This document shows, one piece after another, positions 25,851 through 39,388 of a DNA stretch of 64,000 bases; within the stretch, counting starts at the first letter, position 1; every line of letters begins with the position of its first letter. Source of the DNA: Auanema rhodensis (taxonomy: Eukaryota > Nematoda > Chromadorea > Rhabditida > Rhabditidae); NCBI GenBank assembly GCA_964057225.1, contig CAXKVF010000073.1:62001-126000 (forward strand), read 5' to 3'. The notes under the pieces were generated by a model. It was not told where the DNA came from. It saw only the letters and a list, made by a program, of their open reading frames with translations, and did no database searches. A program made the translations under genes and the position numbers.

Positions 25851-28800
25851 AAAACCGCATCTCTTTATCTTTCACGTGAAGCGAGTTACATACCAAGTGC
25901 ACATCACGTGTACATTTAATTAGCATAAATTAAAGTTCACGTAAATTTCAAAGTCATGGTTACCATGAACCAATATCAATAAAAATTTGTTTTTAGACTA
26001 ATATGGACATGGGGAATCTAATTTTGAAAACCGCATCTCTTTATCTTTCACGTGAAGCGAGTTACATACCAAGTGCACATCACGTGTACATTTAATTAGC
26101 ATAAATTAAAGTTCACGTAAATTTCAAAGTCATGGTTACCATGAACCAATATCAATAAAAATTTGTTTTTAGACTAATATGGACATGGGGAATCTAATTT
26201 TGAAAACCGCATCTCTTTATCTTTCACGTGAAGCGAGTTACATACCAAGTGCACATCACGTGTACATTTAATTAGCATAAATTAAAGTTCACGTAAATTT
26301 CAAAGTCATGGTTACCATGCACCAATATCAATAAAAATTTGTTTTTAGACTAATATGGACATGGGGAATCTAATTTTGGAAACCGCATCTCTTTATCTTT
26401 CACGTGAAGCGAGTTACATACCAAGTGCACATCACGTGTACATTTAATTAGCATAAATTAAAGTTCACGTAAATTTCAAAGTCATGGTTACCATGCACCA
26501 ATATCAATAAAAATTTGTTTTTAGACTAATATGGACATGGGGAATCTAATTTTGAAAACCGCATCTCTTTATCTTTCACGTGAAGCGAGTTACATACCAA
26601 GTGCACATCACGTGTACATTTAATTAGCATAAATTAAAGTTCACGTAAATTTCAAAGTCATGGTTACCATGAAGCAATATCAATAAAAATTTGTTTTTAG
26701 ACTAATATGGACATGGGGAATCTAATTTTGAAAACCGCATCTCTTTATCTTTCACTTGAAGCGAGTTACATACCAAGTGCACATCACGTGTACATTTAAT
26801 TAGCATAAATTAAAGTTCACGTAAATTTCAAAGTCATGGTTACCATGAACCAATATCAATAAAAATTTGTTTTTAGACTAATATGGACATGGGGAATCTA
26901 ATTTTGAAAACCGCATCTCTTTATCTTTCACGTGAAGCGAGTTACATACCAAGTGCACATCACGTGTACATTTAATTAGCATAAATTAAAGTTCACGTAA
27001 ATTTCAAAGTCATGGTTACCATGAACCAATAACAATAAAAATTTGTTTTTAGACTAATATGGACATGGGGAATCTAATTTTGAAAACCGCATCTCTTTAT
27101 CTTTCACGTGAAGCGAGTTACATACCAAGTGCACATCACGTGTACATTTAATTAGCATAAATTAAAGTTCACGTAAATTTCAAAGTCATGGTTACCATGA
27201 ACCAATATCAATAAAAATTTGTTTTTAGACTAATATGGACATGGGGAATCTAATTTTGAAAACCGCATCTCTTTATCTTACACGTGAAGCGAGTTACATA
27301 CCAAGTGCACATCACGTGTACATTTAATTAGCATAAATTAAAGTTCACGTAAATTTCAAAGTCATGGTTACCATGAAGCAATATCAATAAAAATTTGTTT
27401 TTAGACTAATATGGACATGGGGAATCTAATTTTGAAAACCGCATCTCTTTATCTTTCACGTGAAGCGAGTTACATACCAAGTGCACATCACGTGTACATT
27501 TAATTAGCATAAATTAAAGTTCACGTAAACTTCAAAGTCATGGTTACCATGAACAAATATCAATAAAAATTTGTTTTTAGACTAATATGGACATGGGGAA
27601 TCTAATTTTGAAAACCGCATCTCTTTATCTTTCACGTGAAGCGAGTTACATACCAAGTGCACATCACGTGTACATTTAATTAGCATAAATTAAAGTTCAC
27701 GTAAATTTCAAAGTCATGGTTACCATGAAGCAATATCAATAAAAATTTGTTTTTAGACTAATATGGACATGGGGAATCTAATTTTGAAAACCGCATCTCT
27801 TTATCTTTCACGTGAAGCGAGTTACATACCAAGTGCACATCACGTGTACATTTAATTAGCATAAATTAAAGTTCACGTAAATTTCAAAGTCATGGTTACC
27901 ATGAACCAATATCAATAAAAATTTGTTTTTAGACTAATATGGACATGGGGAATCTAATTTTGAAAACCGCATCTCTTTATCTTTCACGTGAAGCGAGTTA
28001 CATACCAAGTGCACATCACGTGTACATTTAATTAGCATAAATTAAAGTTCACGTAAACTTCAAAGTCATGGTTACCATGAACCAATATCAATAAAAATTT
28101 GTTTTTAGACTAATATGGACATGGGGAATCTAATTTTGAAAACCGCATCTCTTTATCTTTCACGTGAAGCGAGTTACATACCAAGTGCACATCACGTGTA
28201 CATTTAATTAGCATAAATTAAAGTTCACGTAAATTTCAAAGTCATGGTTACCATGAAGCAATATCAATAAAAATTTGTTTTTAGACTAATATGGACATGG
28301 GGAATCTAATTTTGAAAACCGCTTCTCTTTATCTTTCACGTGAAGCGAGTTACATACCAAGTGCACATCACGTGTACATTTAATTAGCATAAATTAAAGT
28401 TCACGTAAATTTCAAAGTCATGGTTACCATGAACCAATATCAATAAAAATTTGTTTTTAGACTAATATGGACATGGGGAATCTAATTTTGAAAACCGCAT
28501 CTCTTTATCTTTCACGTGAAGCGAGTTACATACCAAGTGCACATCACGTGTACATTTAATTAGCATAAATTAAAGTTCACGTAAACTTCAAAGTCATGGT
28601 TACCATGAAGCAATATCAATAAAAATTTGTTTTTAGACTAATATGGACATGGGGAATCTAATTTTGAAAACCGCATCTCTTTATCTTTCACGTGAAGCGA
28701 GTTACATACCAAGTGCACATCACGTGTACATTTAATTAGCATAAATTAAAGTTCACGTAAATTTCAAAGTCATGGTTACCATGAACCAATATCAATAAAA

Positions 28801-30020
28801 ATTTGTTTTTAGACTAATATGGACACGGGGAATCTAATTTTGAAAACCGCATCTCTTTATCTTTCACGTGAAGCGAGTTACATACCAAGTGCACATCACG
28901 TGTACATTTAATTAGCATAAATTAAAGTTCACGTAAATTTTAAAGTCATGGTTACCATGAAGCAATATCAATAAAAATTTGTTTTTAGACTAATATGGAC
29001 ATGGGGAATCTAATTTTGAAAACCGCATCTCTTTATCTTTCACGTGAAGCGAGTTACATACCAAGTGCACATCACGTGTACATTTAATTAGCATAAATTA
29101 AAGTTCACGTAAATTTCAAAGTCATGGTTACCATGAACCAATATCAATAAAAATTTGTTTTTAGACTAATATGGACATGGGGAATCTAATTTTGAAAACC
29201 GCATCTCTTTATCTTTCACGTGAAGCGAGTTACATACCAAGTGCACATCACGTGTACATTTAATTAGCATAAATTAAAGTTCACGTAAATTTCAAAGTCA
29301 TGGTTACCATGAAGCAATATCAATAAAAATTTGTTTTTAGACTAATATGGACATGGGGAATCTAATTTTGAAAACCGCATCTCTTTATCTTTCACGTGAA
29401 GCGAGTTACATACCAAGTGCACATCACGTGTACATTTAATTAGCATAAATTAAAGTTCACGTAAATTTCAAAGTCATGGTTACCATGAACCAATATCAAT
29501 AAAAATTTGTTTTTAGACTAATATGGACATGGGGAATCTAATTTTGAAAACCGCATCTCTTTATCTTTCACGTGAAGCGAGTTACATACCAAGTGCACAT
29601 CACGTGTACATTTAATTAGCATAAATTAAAGTTCACGTAAATTTCAAAGTCATGGTTACCATGAACCAATATCAATAAAAATTTGTTTTTAGACTAATAT
29701 GGACATGGGGAATCTAATTTTGAAAACCGCATCTCTTTATCTTTCACGTGAAGCGAGTTACATACCAAGTGCACATCACGTGTACATTTAATTAGCATAA
29801 ATTAAAGTTCACGTAAATTTCAAAGTCATGGTTACCATGAACCAATATCAATAAAAATTTGTTTTTAGACTAATATGGACATGGGGAATCTAATTTTGAA
29901 AACCGCATCTCTTTATCTTTCACGTGAAGCGAGTTACATACCAAGTGCACATCACGTGTACATTTAATTAGCATGAATTAAAGTTCACGTAAATTTCAAA
30001 GTCATGGTTACCATGAACCA

Positions 30021-31779
30021 ATATCAATAAAAATTTGTTTTTAGACTAATATGGACATGGGGAATCTAATTTTGAAAACCGCATCTCTTTATCTTTCACG
30101 TGAAGCGAGTTACATACCAAGTGCACATCACGTGTACATTTAATTAGCATAAATTAAAGTTCACGTAAATTTCAAAGTCATGGTTACCATGAAGGAATAT
30201 CAATAAAAATTTGTTTTTAGACTAATATGGACATGGGGAATCTAATTTTGAAAACCGCATCTCTTCATCTTTCACGTGAAGCGAGTTACATACCAAGTGC
30301 ACATCACGTGTACATTTAATTAGCATAAATTAAAGTTCACGTAAATTTCAAAGTCATGGTTACCATGAACCAATATCAATAAAAATTTGTTTTTAGACTA
30401 ATATGGACATGGGGAATCTAATTTTGAAAACCGCATCTCTTTATCTTTCACGTGAAGCGAGTTACATACCAAGTGCACATCACGTGTACATTTAATTAGC
30501 ATAAATTAAAGTTCACGTAAATTTCAAAGTCATGGTTACCATGAACCAATATCAATAAAAATTTGTTTTTAGACTAATATGGACATGGGGAATCTAATTT
30601 TGAAAACCGCATCTCTTTATCTTTCACGTGAAGCGAGTTACATACCAAGTGCACATCACGTGTACATTTAATTAGCATAAATTAAAGTTCACGTAAATTT
30701 CAAAGTCATGGTTACCATGAACCAATATCAATAAAAATTTGTTTTTAGACTAATATGGACATGGGGAATCTAATTTTGAAAACCGCATCTCTTTATCTTT
30801 CACGTGAAGCGAGTTACATACCAAGTGCACATCACGTGTACATTTAATTAGCATAAATTAAAGTTCACGTAAATTTCAAAGTCATGGTTACCATGAACCA
30901 ATATCAATAAAAATTTGTTTTTAGACTAATATGGACATGGGGAATCTAATTTTGAAAACCGCATCTCTTTATCTTTCACGTGAAGCGAGTTACATACCAA
31001 GTGCACATCACGTGTACATTTAATTAGCATAAATTAAAGTTCACGTAAATTTCAAAGTCATGGTTACCATGAACAAATATCAATAAAAATTTGTTTTTAG
31101 ACTAATATGGACATGGGGAATCTAATTTTGAAAACCGCATCTCTTTATCTTTCACGTGAAGCGAGTTACATACCAAGTGCACATCACGTGTACATTTAAT
31201 TAGCATAAATTAAAGTTCACGTAAATTTCAAAGTCATGGTTACCATGAAGGAATATCAATAAAAATTTGTTTTTAGACTAATATGGACATGGGGAATCTA
31301 ATTTTGAAAACCGCATCTCTTCATCTTTCACGTGAAGCGAGTTACATACCAAGTGCACATCACGTGTACATTTAATTAGCATAAATTAAAGTTCACGTAA
31401 ATTTCAAAGTCATGGTTACCATGAACCAATATCAATAAAAATTTGTTTTTAGACTAATATGGACATGGGGAATCTAATTTTGAAAACCGCATCTCTTTAT
31501 CTTTCACGTGAAGCGAGTTACATACCAAGTGCACATCACGTGTACATTTAATTAGCATAAATTAAAGTTCACGTAAATTTCAAAGTCATGGTTACCATGA
31601 ACCAATATCAATAAAAATTTGTTTTTAGACTAATATGGACATGGGGAATCTAATTTTGAAAACCGCATCTCTTTATCTTTCACGTGAAGCGAGTTACATA
31701 CCAAGTGCACATCACGTGTACATTTAATTAGCATAAATTAAAGTTCACGTAAATTTCAAAGTCATGATTACCATGCACC
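30021..31779. repeat. Duplicated segment with 6-monomer offset (1056 bp)
   Basis: The rare type AAGG (GAAGGAATATC) at 30195 recurs at 31251, and TCTCTTCATC at 30266 recurs at 31322, both at 1056 bp. The flanking monomers are mostly type A and so are uninformative. Differences near 31075 (ACAA) and 31777 (type C) limit the extent. Confidence 0.75.
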
Positions 31780-32270
31780 AATATCAATAAAAATTTGTTT
31801 TTAGACTAATATGGACATGGGGAATCTAATTTTGAAAACCGCATCTCTTTATCTTTCACGTGAAGCGAGTTACATACCAAGTGCACATCACGTGTACATT
31901 TAATTAGCATAAATTAAAGTTCACGTAAATTTCAAAGTCATGGTTACCATGAACCAATATCAATAAAAATTTGTTTTTAGACTAATATGGACATGGGGAA
32001 TCTAATTTTGAAAACCGCATCTCTTTATCTTTCACGTGAAGCGAGTTACATACCAAGTGCACATCACGTGTACATTTAATTAGCATAAATTAAAGTTCAC
32101 GTAAACTTCAAAGTCATGGTTACCATGAAGCAATATCAATAAAAATTTGTTTTTAGACTAAGATGGACATGGGGAATCTAATTTTGAAAACCGCATCTCT
32201 TTATCTTTCACGTGAAGCGAGTTACATACCAAGTGCACATCACGTGTACATTTAATTAGCATAAATTAAA

Positions 32271-32445
32271 GTTCACGTAAATTTCAAAGTCATGGTTACC
32301 ATGAACCAATATCAATAAAATTTGTTTTTAGACTAATATGGACATGGGGAATCTAATTTTGAAAACCGCATCTCTTTATCTTTCACGTGAAGCGAGTTAC
32401 ATACCAAGTGCACATCACGTGTACATTTAATTAGCATAAATTAAA
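32271..32445. repeat. 175-bp monomer with one-base deletion
   Basis: The A5 tract has lost one A (CAATAAAATTTG near 32319). It is a private homopolymer change, so it is either a real slippage event or a sequencing error in a homopolymer. Confidence 0.8.
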
Positions 32446-33361
32446 GTTCACGTAAATTTCAAAGTCATGGTTACCATGCACCAATATCAATAAAAATTTG
32501 TTTTTAGACTAATATGGACATGGGGAATCTAATTTTGAAAACCGCATCTCTTTATCTTTCACGTGAAGCGAGTTACATACCAAGTGCACATCACGTGTAC
32601 ATTTAATTAGCATAAATTAAAGTTCACGTAAATTTCAAAGTCATGGTTACCATGAACCAATATCAATAAAAATTTGTTTTTAGACTAATATGGACATGGG
32701 GAATCTAATTTTGAAAACCGCATCTCTTTATCTTTCACGTGAAGCGAGTTACATACCAAGTGCACATCACGTGTACATTTAATTAGCATAAATTAAAGTT
32801 CACGTAAAGTTCAAAGTCATGGTTACCATGAACCAATATCAATAAAAATTTGTTTTTAGACTAATATGGACATGGGAAATCTAATTTTGAAAACCGCATC
32901 TCTTTATCTTTCACGTGAAGCGAGTTACATACCAAGTGCACATCACGTGTACATTTTATTAGCATAAATTAAAGTTCACGTAAATTTCAAAGTCATGGTT
33001 ACCATGAAGCAATATCAATAAAAATTTGTTTTTAGACTAATATGGACATGGGGAATCTAATTTTGAAAACCGCATCTCTTTATCTTTCACGTGAAACGAG
33101 TTACATACCAAGTGCACATCACGTGTACATTTAATTAGCATAAATTAAAGTTCACGTAAATTTCAAAGTCATGGTTACCATGAACCAATATCAATAAAAA
33201 TTTGTTTTTAGACTAATATGGACATGGGGAATCTAATTTTGAAAACCGCATCTCTTTATCTTTCACGTGAAGCGAGTTACATACCAAGTGCACATCACGT
33301 GTACATTTAATTAGCATAAATTAAAGTTCACGTAAATTTCAAAGTCATGGTTACCATGAAG

Positions 33362-36300
33362 CAATATCAATAAAAATTTGTTTTTAGACTAATATGGACA
33401 TGGGGAATCTAATTTTGAAAACCGCATCTCTTTATCTTTCACGTGAAGCGAGTTACATACCAAGTGCACATCACGTGTACATTTAATTAGCATAAATTAA
33501 AGTTCACGTAAATTTCAAAGTCATGGTTACCATGCACCAATATCAATAAAAATTTGTTTTTAGACTAATATGGACATGGGGAATCTAATTTTGAAAACCG
33601 CATCTCTTTATCTTTCACGTGAAGCGAGTTACATACCAAGTGCACATCACGTGTACATTTAATTAGCATAAATTAAAGTTCACGTAAATTTCAAAGTCAT
33701 GGTTACCATGAACCAATATCAATAAAAATTTGTTTTTAGACTAATATGGACATGGGGAATCTAATTTTGAAAACCGCATCTCTTTATCTTTCACGTGAAG
33801 CGAGTTACATACCAAGTGCACATCACGTGTACATTTAATTAGCATAAATTAAAGTTCACGTAAATTTCAAAGTCATGGTTACCATGAAGCAATATCAATA
33901 AAAATTTGTTTTTAGACTAATATGGACATGGGAAATCTAATTTTGAAAACCGCATCTCTTTATCTTTCACGTGAAGCGAGTTACATACCAAGTGCACATC
34001 ACGTGTACATTTAATTAGCATAAATTAAAGTTCACGTAAATTTCAAAGTCATGGTTACCATGAACCAATATCAATAAAAATTTGTTTTTAGACTAATATG
34101 GACATGGGGAATCTAATTTTGAAAACCGCATCTCTTTATCTTTCACGTGAAGCGAGTTACATACCAAGTGCCACATCACGTGTACATTCAATTAGCATAA
34201 ATTAAAGTTCACGTAAATTTCAAAGTCATGGTTACCATGCACCAATATCAATAAAAATTTGTTTTTAGACTAATATGGACATGGGGAATCTAATTTTGAA
34301 AACCGCATCTCTTTATCTTTCACGTGAAGCGAGTTAATAACCAAGTGCACATCACGTGTACATTTAATTAGCATAAATTAAAGTTCACGTAAATTTCAAA
34401 GTCATGGTTACCATGAAGCAATATCAATAAAAATTTGTTTTTAGACTAATATGGACATGGGGAATCTAATTTTGAAAACCGCATCTCTTTATCTTTCACG
34501 TGAAGCGAGTTACATACCAAGTGCACATCACGTGTACATTTAATTAGCATAAATTAAAGTTCACGTAAATTTCAAAGTCATGGTTACCATGAAGCAATAT
34601 CAATAAAAATTTGTTTTTAGACTAATATGGACATGGGGAATCTAATTTTGAAAACCGCATCTCTTTATCTTTCACGTGAAGCGAGTTACATACCAAGTGC
34701 ACATCACGTGTACATTTAATTAGCATAAATTAAAGTTCACGTAAATTTCAAAGTCATGGTTACCATGAACCAATATCAATAAAAATTTGTTTTTAGACTA
34801 ATATGGACATGGGGAATCTAATTTTGAAAACCGCATCTCTTTATCTTTCACGTGAAGCGAGTTACATACCAAGTGCACATCACGTGTACATTTAATTAGC
34901 ATAAATTAAAGTTCACGTAAATTTCAAAGTCATGGTTACCATGCACCAATATCAATAAAAATTTGTTTTTAGACTAATATGGACATGGGGAATCTAATTT
35001 TGAAAACCGCATCTCTTTATCTTTCACGTGAAGCGAGTTACATACCAAGTGCACATCACGTGTACATTTAATTAGCATAAATTAAAGTTCACGTAAATTT
35101 CAAAGTCATGGTTACCATGAACCAATATCAATAAAAATTTGTTTTTAGACTAATATGGACATGGGGAATCTAATTTTGAAAACCGCATCTCTTTATCTTT
35201 CACGTGAAGCGAGTTACATACCAAGTGCACATCACGTGTACATTTAATTAGCATAAATTAAAGTTCACGTAAATTTCAAAGTCATGGTTACCATGAAGCA
35301 ATATCAATAAAAATTTGTTTTTAGACTAATATGGACATGGGAAATCTAATTTTGAAAACCGCATCTCTTTATCTTTCACGTGAAGCGAGTTACATACCAA
35401 GTGCACATCACGTGTACATTTAATTAGCATAAATTAAAGTTCACGTAAATTTCAAAGTCATGGTTACCATGAACCAATATCAATAAAAATTTGTTTTTAG
35501 ACTAATATGGACATGGGGAATCTAATTTTGAAAACCGCATCTCTTTATCTTTCACGTGAAGCGAGTTACATACCAAGTGCACATCACGTGTACATTCAAT
35601 TAGCATAAATTAAAGTTCACGTAAATTTCAAAGTCATGGTTACCATGCACCAATATCAATAAAAATTTGTTTTTAGACTAATATGGACATGGGGAATCTA
35701 ATTTTGAAAACCGCATCTCTTTATCTTTCACGTGAAGCGAGTTAATAACCAAGTGCACATCACGTGTACATTTAATTAGCATAAATTAAAGTTCACGTAA
35801 ATTTCAAAGTCATGGTTACCATGAAGCAATATCAATAAAAATTTGTTTTTAGACTAATATGGACATGGGGAATCTAATTTTGAAAACCGCATCTCTTTAT
35901 CTTTCACGTGAAGCGAGTTACATACCAAGTGCACATCACGTGTACATTTAATTAGCATAAATTAAAGTTCACGTAAATTTCAAAGTCATGGTTACCATGA
36001 AGCAATATCAATAAAAATTTGTTTTTAGACTAATATGGACATGGGGAATCTAATTTTGAAAACCGCATCTCTTTATCTTTCACGTGAAGCGAGTTACATA
36101 CCAAGTGCACATCACGTGTACATTTAATTAGCATAAATTAAAGTTCACGTAAATTTCAAAGTCATGGTTACCATGAACCAATATCAATAAAAATTTGTTT
36201 TTAGACTAATATGGACATGGGGAATCTAATTTTGAAAACCGCATCTCTTTATCTTTCACGTGAAGCGAGTTACATACCAAGTGCACATCACGTGTACATT

Positions 36301-36529
36301 TAATTAGCATAAATTAAAGTTCACGTAAATTTCAAAGTCATGGTTACCATGCACCAATATCAATAAAAATTTGTTTTTAGACTAATATGGACATGGGGAA
36401 TCTAATTTTGAAAACCGCATCTCTTTATCTTTCACGTGAAGCGAGTTACATACCAAGTGCACATCACGTGTACATTTAATTAGCATAAATTAAAGTTCAC
36501 GTAAATTTCAAAGTCATGGTTACCATGAA
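33362..36529. repeat. Tandem duplication of 8 monomers (1408 bp), about 2.2 copies
   Basis: CATGGGAAATC (33933/35342), TACATTCAATT (34189/35597) and GTTAATAACC (34337/35745) recur at 1408 bp. The first distance is 1409 because the first copy holds the extra C near 34171. The series of monomer types also repeats. The right limit is near 36530, where type G replaces type A. Confidence 0.9.
34030..34206. repeat. 177-bp monomer with one-base insertion
   Basis: An extra C gives AAGTGCCACATC near 34171. It lies inside the first copy of an 8-monomer duplication and is missing from the second copy (near 35579), so it arose after that duplication or is a sequence error. Confidence 0.82.
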
Positions 36530-37628
36530 GCAATATCAATAAAAATTTGTTTTTAGACTAATATGGACATGGCGAATCTAATTTTGAGAACCGCATCTCT
36601 TTATCTTTCACGTGAAGCGAGTTACATACCAAGTGCACATCACGTGTACATTTAATTAGCATAAATTAAAGTTCACGTAAATTTCAAAGTCATGGTTACC
36701 ATGAAGCAATATCAATAAAAATTTGTTTTTAGACTAATATGGACATGGGGAATCTAATTTTGAAAACCGCATCTCTTTATCTTTCACGTGAAGCGAGTTA
36801 CATACCAAGTGCACATCACGTGTACATTTAATTAGCATAAATTAAAGTTCACGTAAATTTCAAAGTCATGGTTACCATGCACCAATATCAATAAAAATTT
36901 GTTTTTAGACTAATATGGACATGAAGAATCTAATTTTGAAAACCGCATCTCTTTATCTTTCACGTGAAGCGAGTTACATACCAAGTGCACATCACGTGTA
37001 CATTTAATTAGCATAAATTAAAGTTCACGTAAATTTCAAAGTCATGGTTACCATGCACCAATATCAATAAAAATTTGTTTTTAGACTAATATGGACATGG
37101 GGAATCTAATTTTGAAAACCGCATCTCTTTATCTTTCACGTGAAGCGAGTTACATACCAAGTGCACATCACGTGTACATTCAATTAGCATAAATTAAAGT
37201 TCACGTAAATTTCAAAGTCATGGTTACCATGCACCAATATCAATAAAAATTTGTTTTTAGACTAATATGGACATGGGGAATCTAATTTTGAAAACCGCAT
37301 CTCTTTATCTTTCACGTGAAGCGAGTTAATAACCAAGTGCACATCACGTGTACATTTAATTAGCATAAATTAAAGTTCACGTAAATTTCAAAGTCATGGT
37401 TACCATGAAGCAATATCAATAAAAATTTGTTTTTAGACTAATATGGACATGGGGAATCTAATTTTGAAAACCGCATCTCTTTATCTTTCACGTGAAGCGA
37501 GTTAATAACCAAGTGCACATCACGTGTACATTTAATTAGCATAAATTAAAGTTCACGTAAATTTCAAAGTCATGGTTACCATGAAGCAATATCAATAAAA
37601 ATTTGTTTTTAGACTAATATGGACATGA

Positions 37629-39197
37629 GGAATCTAATTTTGAAAACCGCATCTCTTTATCTTTCACGTGAAGCGAGTTACATACCAAGTGCACATCACG
37701 TGTACATTTAATTAGCATAAATTAAAGTTCACGTAAATTTCAAAGTCATGGTTACCATGAACCAATATCAATAAAAATTTGTTTTTAGAATAATATGGAC
37801 ATGGGGAATCTAATTTTGAAAACCGCATCTCTTTATCTTTCACGTGAAGCGAGTTACATACCAAGTGCACATCACGTGTACATTTAATTAGCATAAATTA
37901 AAGTTCACGTAAAATTCAAAGTCATGGTTACCATGCACCAATATCAATAAAAACTTGTTTTTAGACTAATATGGACATGGGGAATCTAATTTTGAAAACC
38001 GCATCTCTTTATCTTTCACGTGAAGCGAGTTAATAACCAAGTGCACATCACGTGTACATTTAATTAGCATAAATTAAAGTTCACGTAAATTTCAAAGTCA
38101 TGGTTACCATGAAGCAATATCAATAAAAATTTGTTTTTAGACTAATATGGACATGGGGAATCTAATTTTGAAAACCGCATCTCTTTATCTTTCACGTGAA
38201 GCGAGTTACATACCAAGTGCACATCACGTGTACATTTAATTAGCATAAATTAAAGTTCACGTAAATTTCAAAGTCATGGTTACCATGAAGCAATATCAAT
38301 AAAAATTTGTTTTTAGACTAATATGGACATGGGGAATCTAATTTTGAAAACCGCATCTCTTTATCTTTCACGTGAAGCGAGTTACATACCAAGTGCACAT
38401 CACGTGTACATTTAATTAGCATAAATTAAAGTTCACGTAAATTTCAAAGTCATGGTTACCATGAACCAATATCAATAAAAATTTGTTTTTAGAATAATAT
38501 GGACATGGGGAATCTAATTTTGAAAACCGCATCTCTTTATCTTTCACGTGAAGCGAGTTACATACCAAGTGCACATCACGTGTACATTTAATTAGCATAA
38601 ATTAAAGTTCACGTAAAATTCAAAGTCATGGTTACCATGCACCAATATCAATAAAAACTTGTTTTTAGACTAATATGGACATGGGGAATCTAATTTTGAA
38701 AACCGCATCTCTTTATCTTTCACGTGAAGCGAGTTAATAACCAAGTGCACATCACGTGTACATTTAATTAGCATAAATTAAAGTTCACGTAAATTTCAAA
38801 GTCATGGTTACCATGAAGCAATATCAATAAAAATTTGTTTTTAGACTAATATGGACATGGGGAATCTAATTTTGAAAACCGCATCTCTTTATCTTTCACG
38901 TGAAGCGAGTTACATACCAAGTGCACATCACGTGTACATTTAATTAGCATAAATTAAAGTTCACGTAAATTTCAAAGTCATGGTTACCATGAAGCAATAT
39001 CAATAAAAATTTGTTTTTAGACTAATATGGACATGGGGAATCTAATTTTGAAAACCGCATCTCTTTATCTTTCACGTGAAGCGAGTTACATACCAAGTGC
39101 ACATCACGTGTACATTTAATTAGCATAAATTAAAGTTCACGTAAATTTCAAAGTCATGGTTACCATGAACCAATATCAATAAAAATTTGTTTTTAGA
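37629..39197. repeat. Tandem duplication of 4 monomers (704 bp), nested
   Basis: TAGAATAATATGG (37790/38494), GTAAAATTC (near 37914/38618), AAAAACTTG (37954/38658) and GTTAATAACC (38033/38737) recur at 704 bp. The upstream marker GAGGAATC at 37628 is not repeated at 38332, which sets the left limit. Confidence 0.9.
37712..37894 (-). other. Chance 60-codon open frame in variant monomers (not a gene)
   Basis: A C-to-A change in TAGACTAATATGG (here at 37790) turns an in-frame TAG on the minus strand into TAT, opening a 60-codon frame that spans slightly more than one monomer. The identical frame appears at 38416-38598, 40176-40358, 41408-41590 and 46335-46517, because the variant was copied with its block. 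The predicted peptide shows no domain, signal peptide or membrane segment that I recognise, and the frame is closed in the great majority of monomers. It is satellite sequence and I see no support for translation. Confidence 0.9.
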
Positions 39198-39388
39198 CTA
39201 ATATGGACATGGGGAATCTAATTTTGAAAACCGCATCTCTTTATCTTTCACGTGAAGCGAGTTACATACCAAGTGCACATCACGTGTACATTTAATTAGC
39301 ATAAATTAAAGTTCACGTAAATTTCAAAGTCATGGTTACCATGCACCAATATCAATAAAAATTTGTTTTTAGACTAATATGGACATGA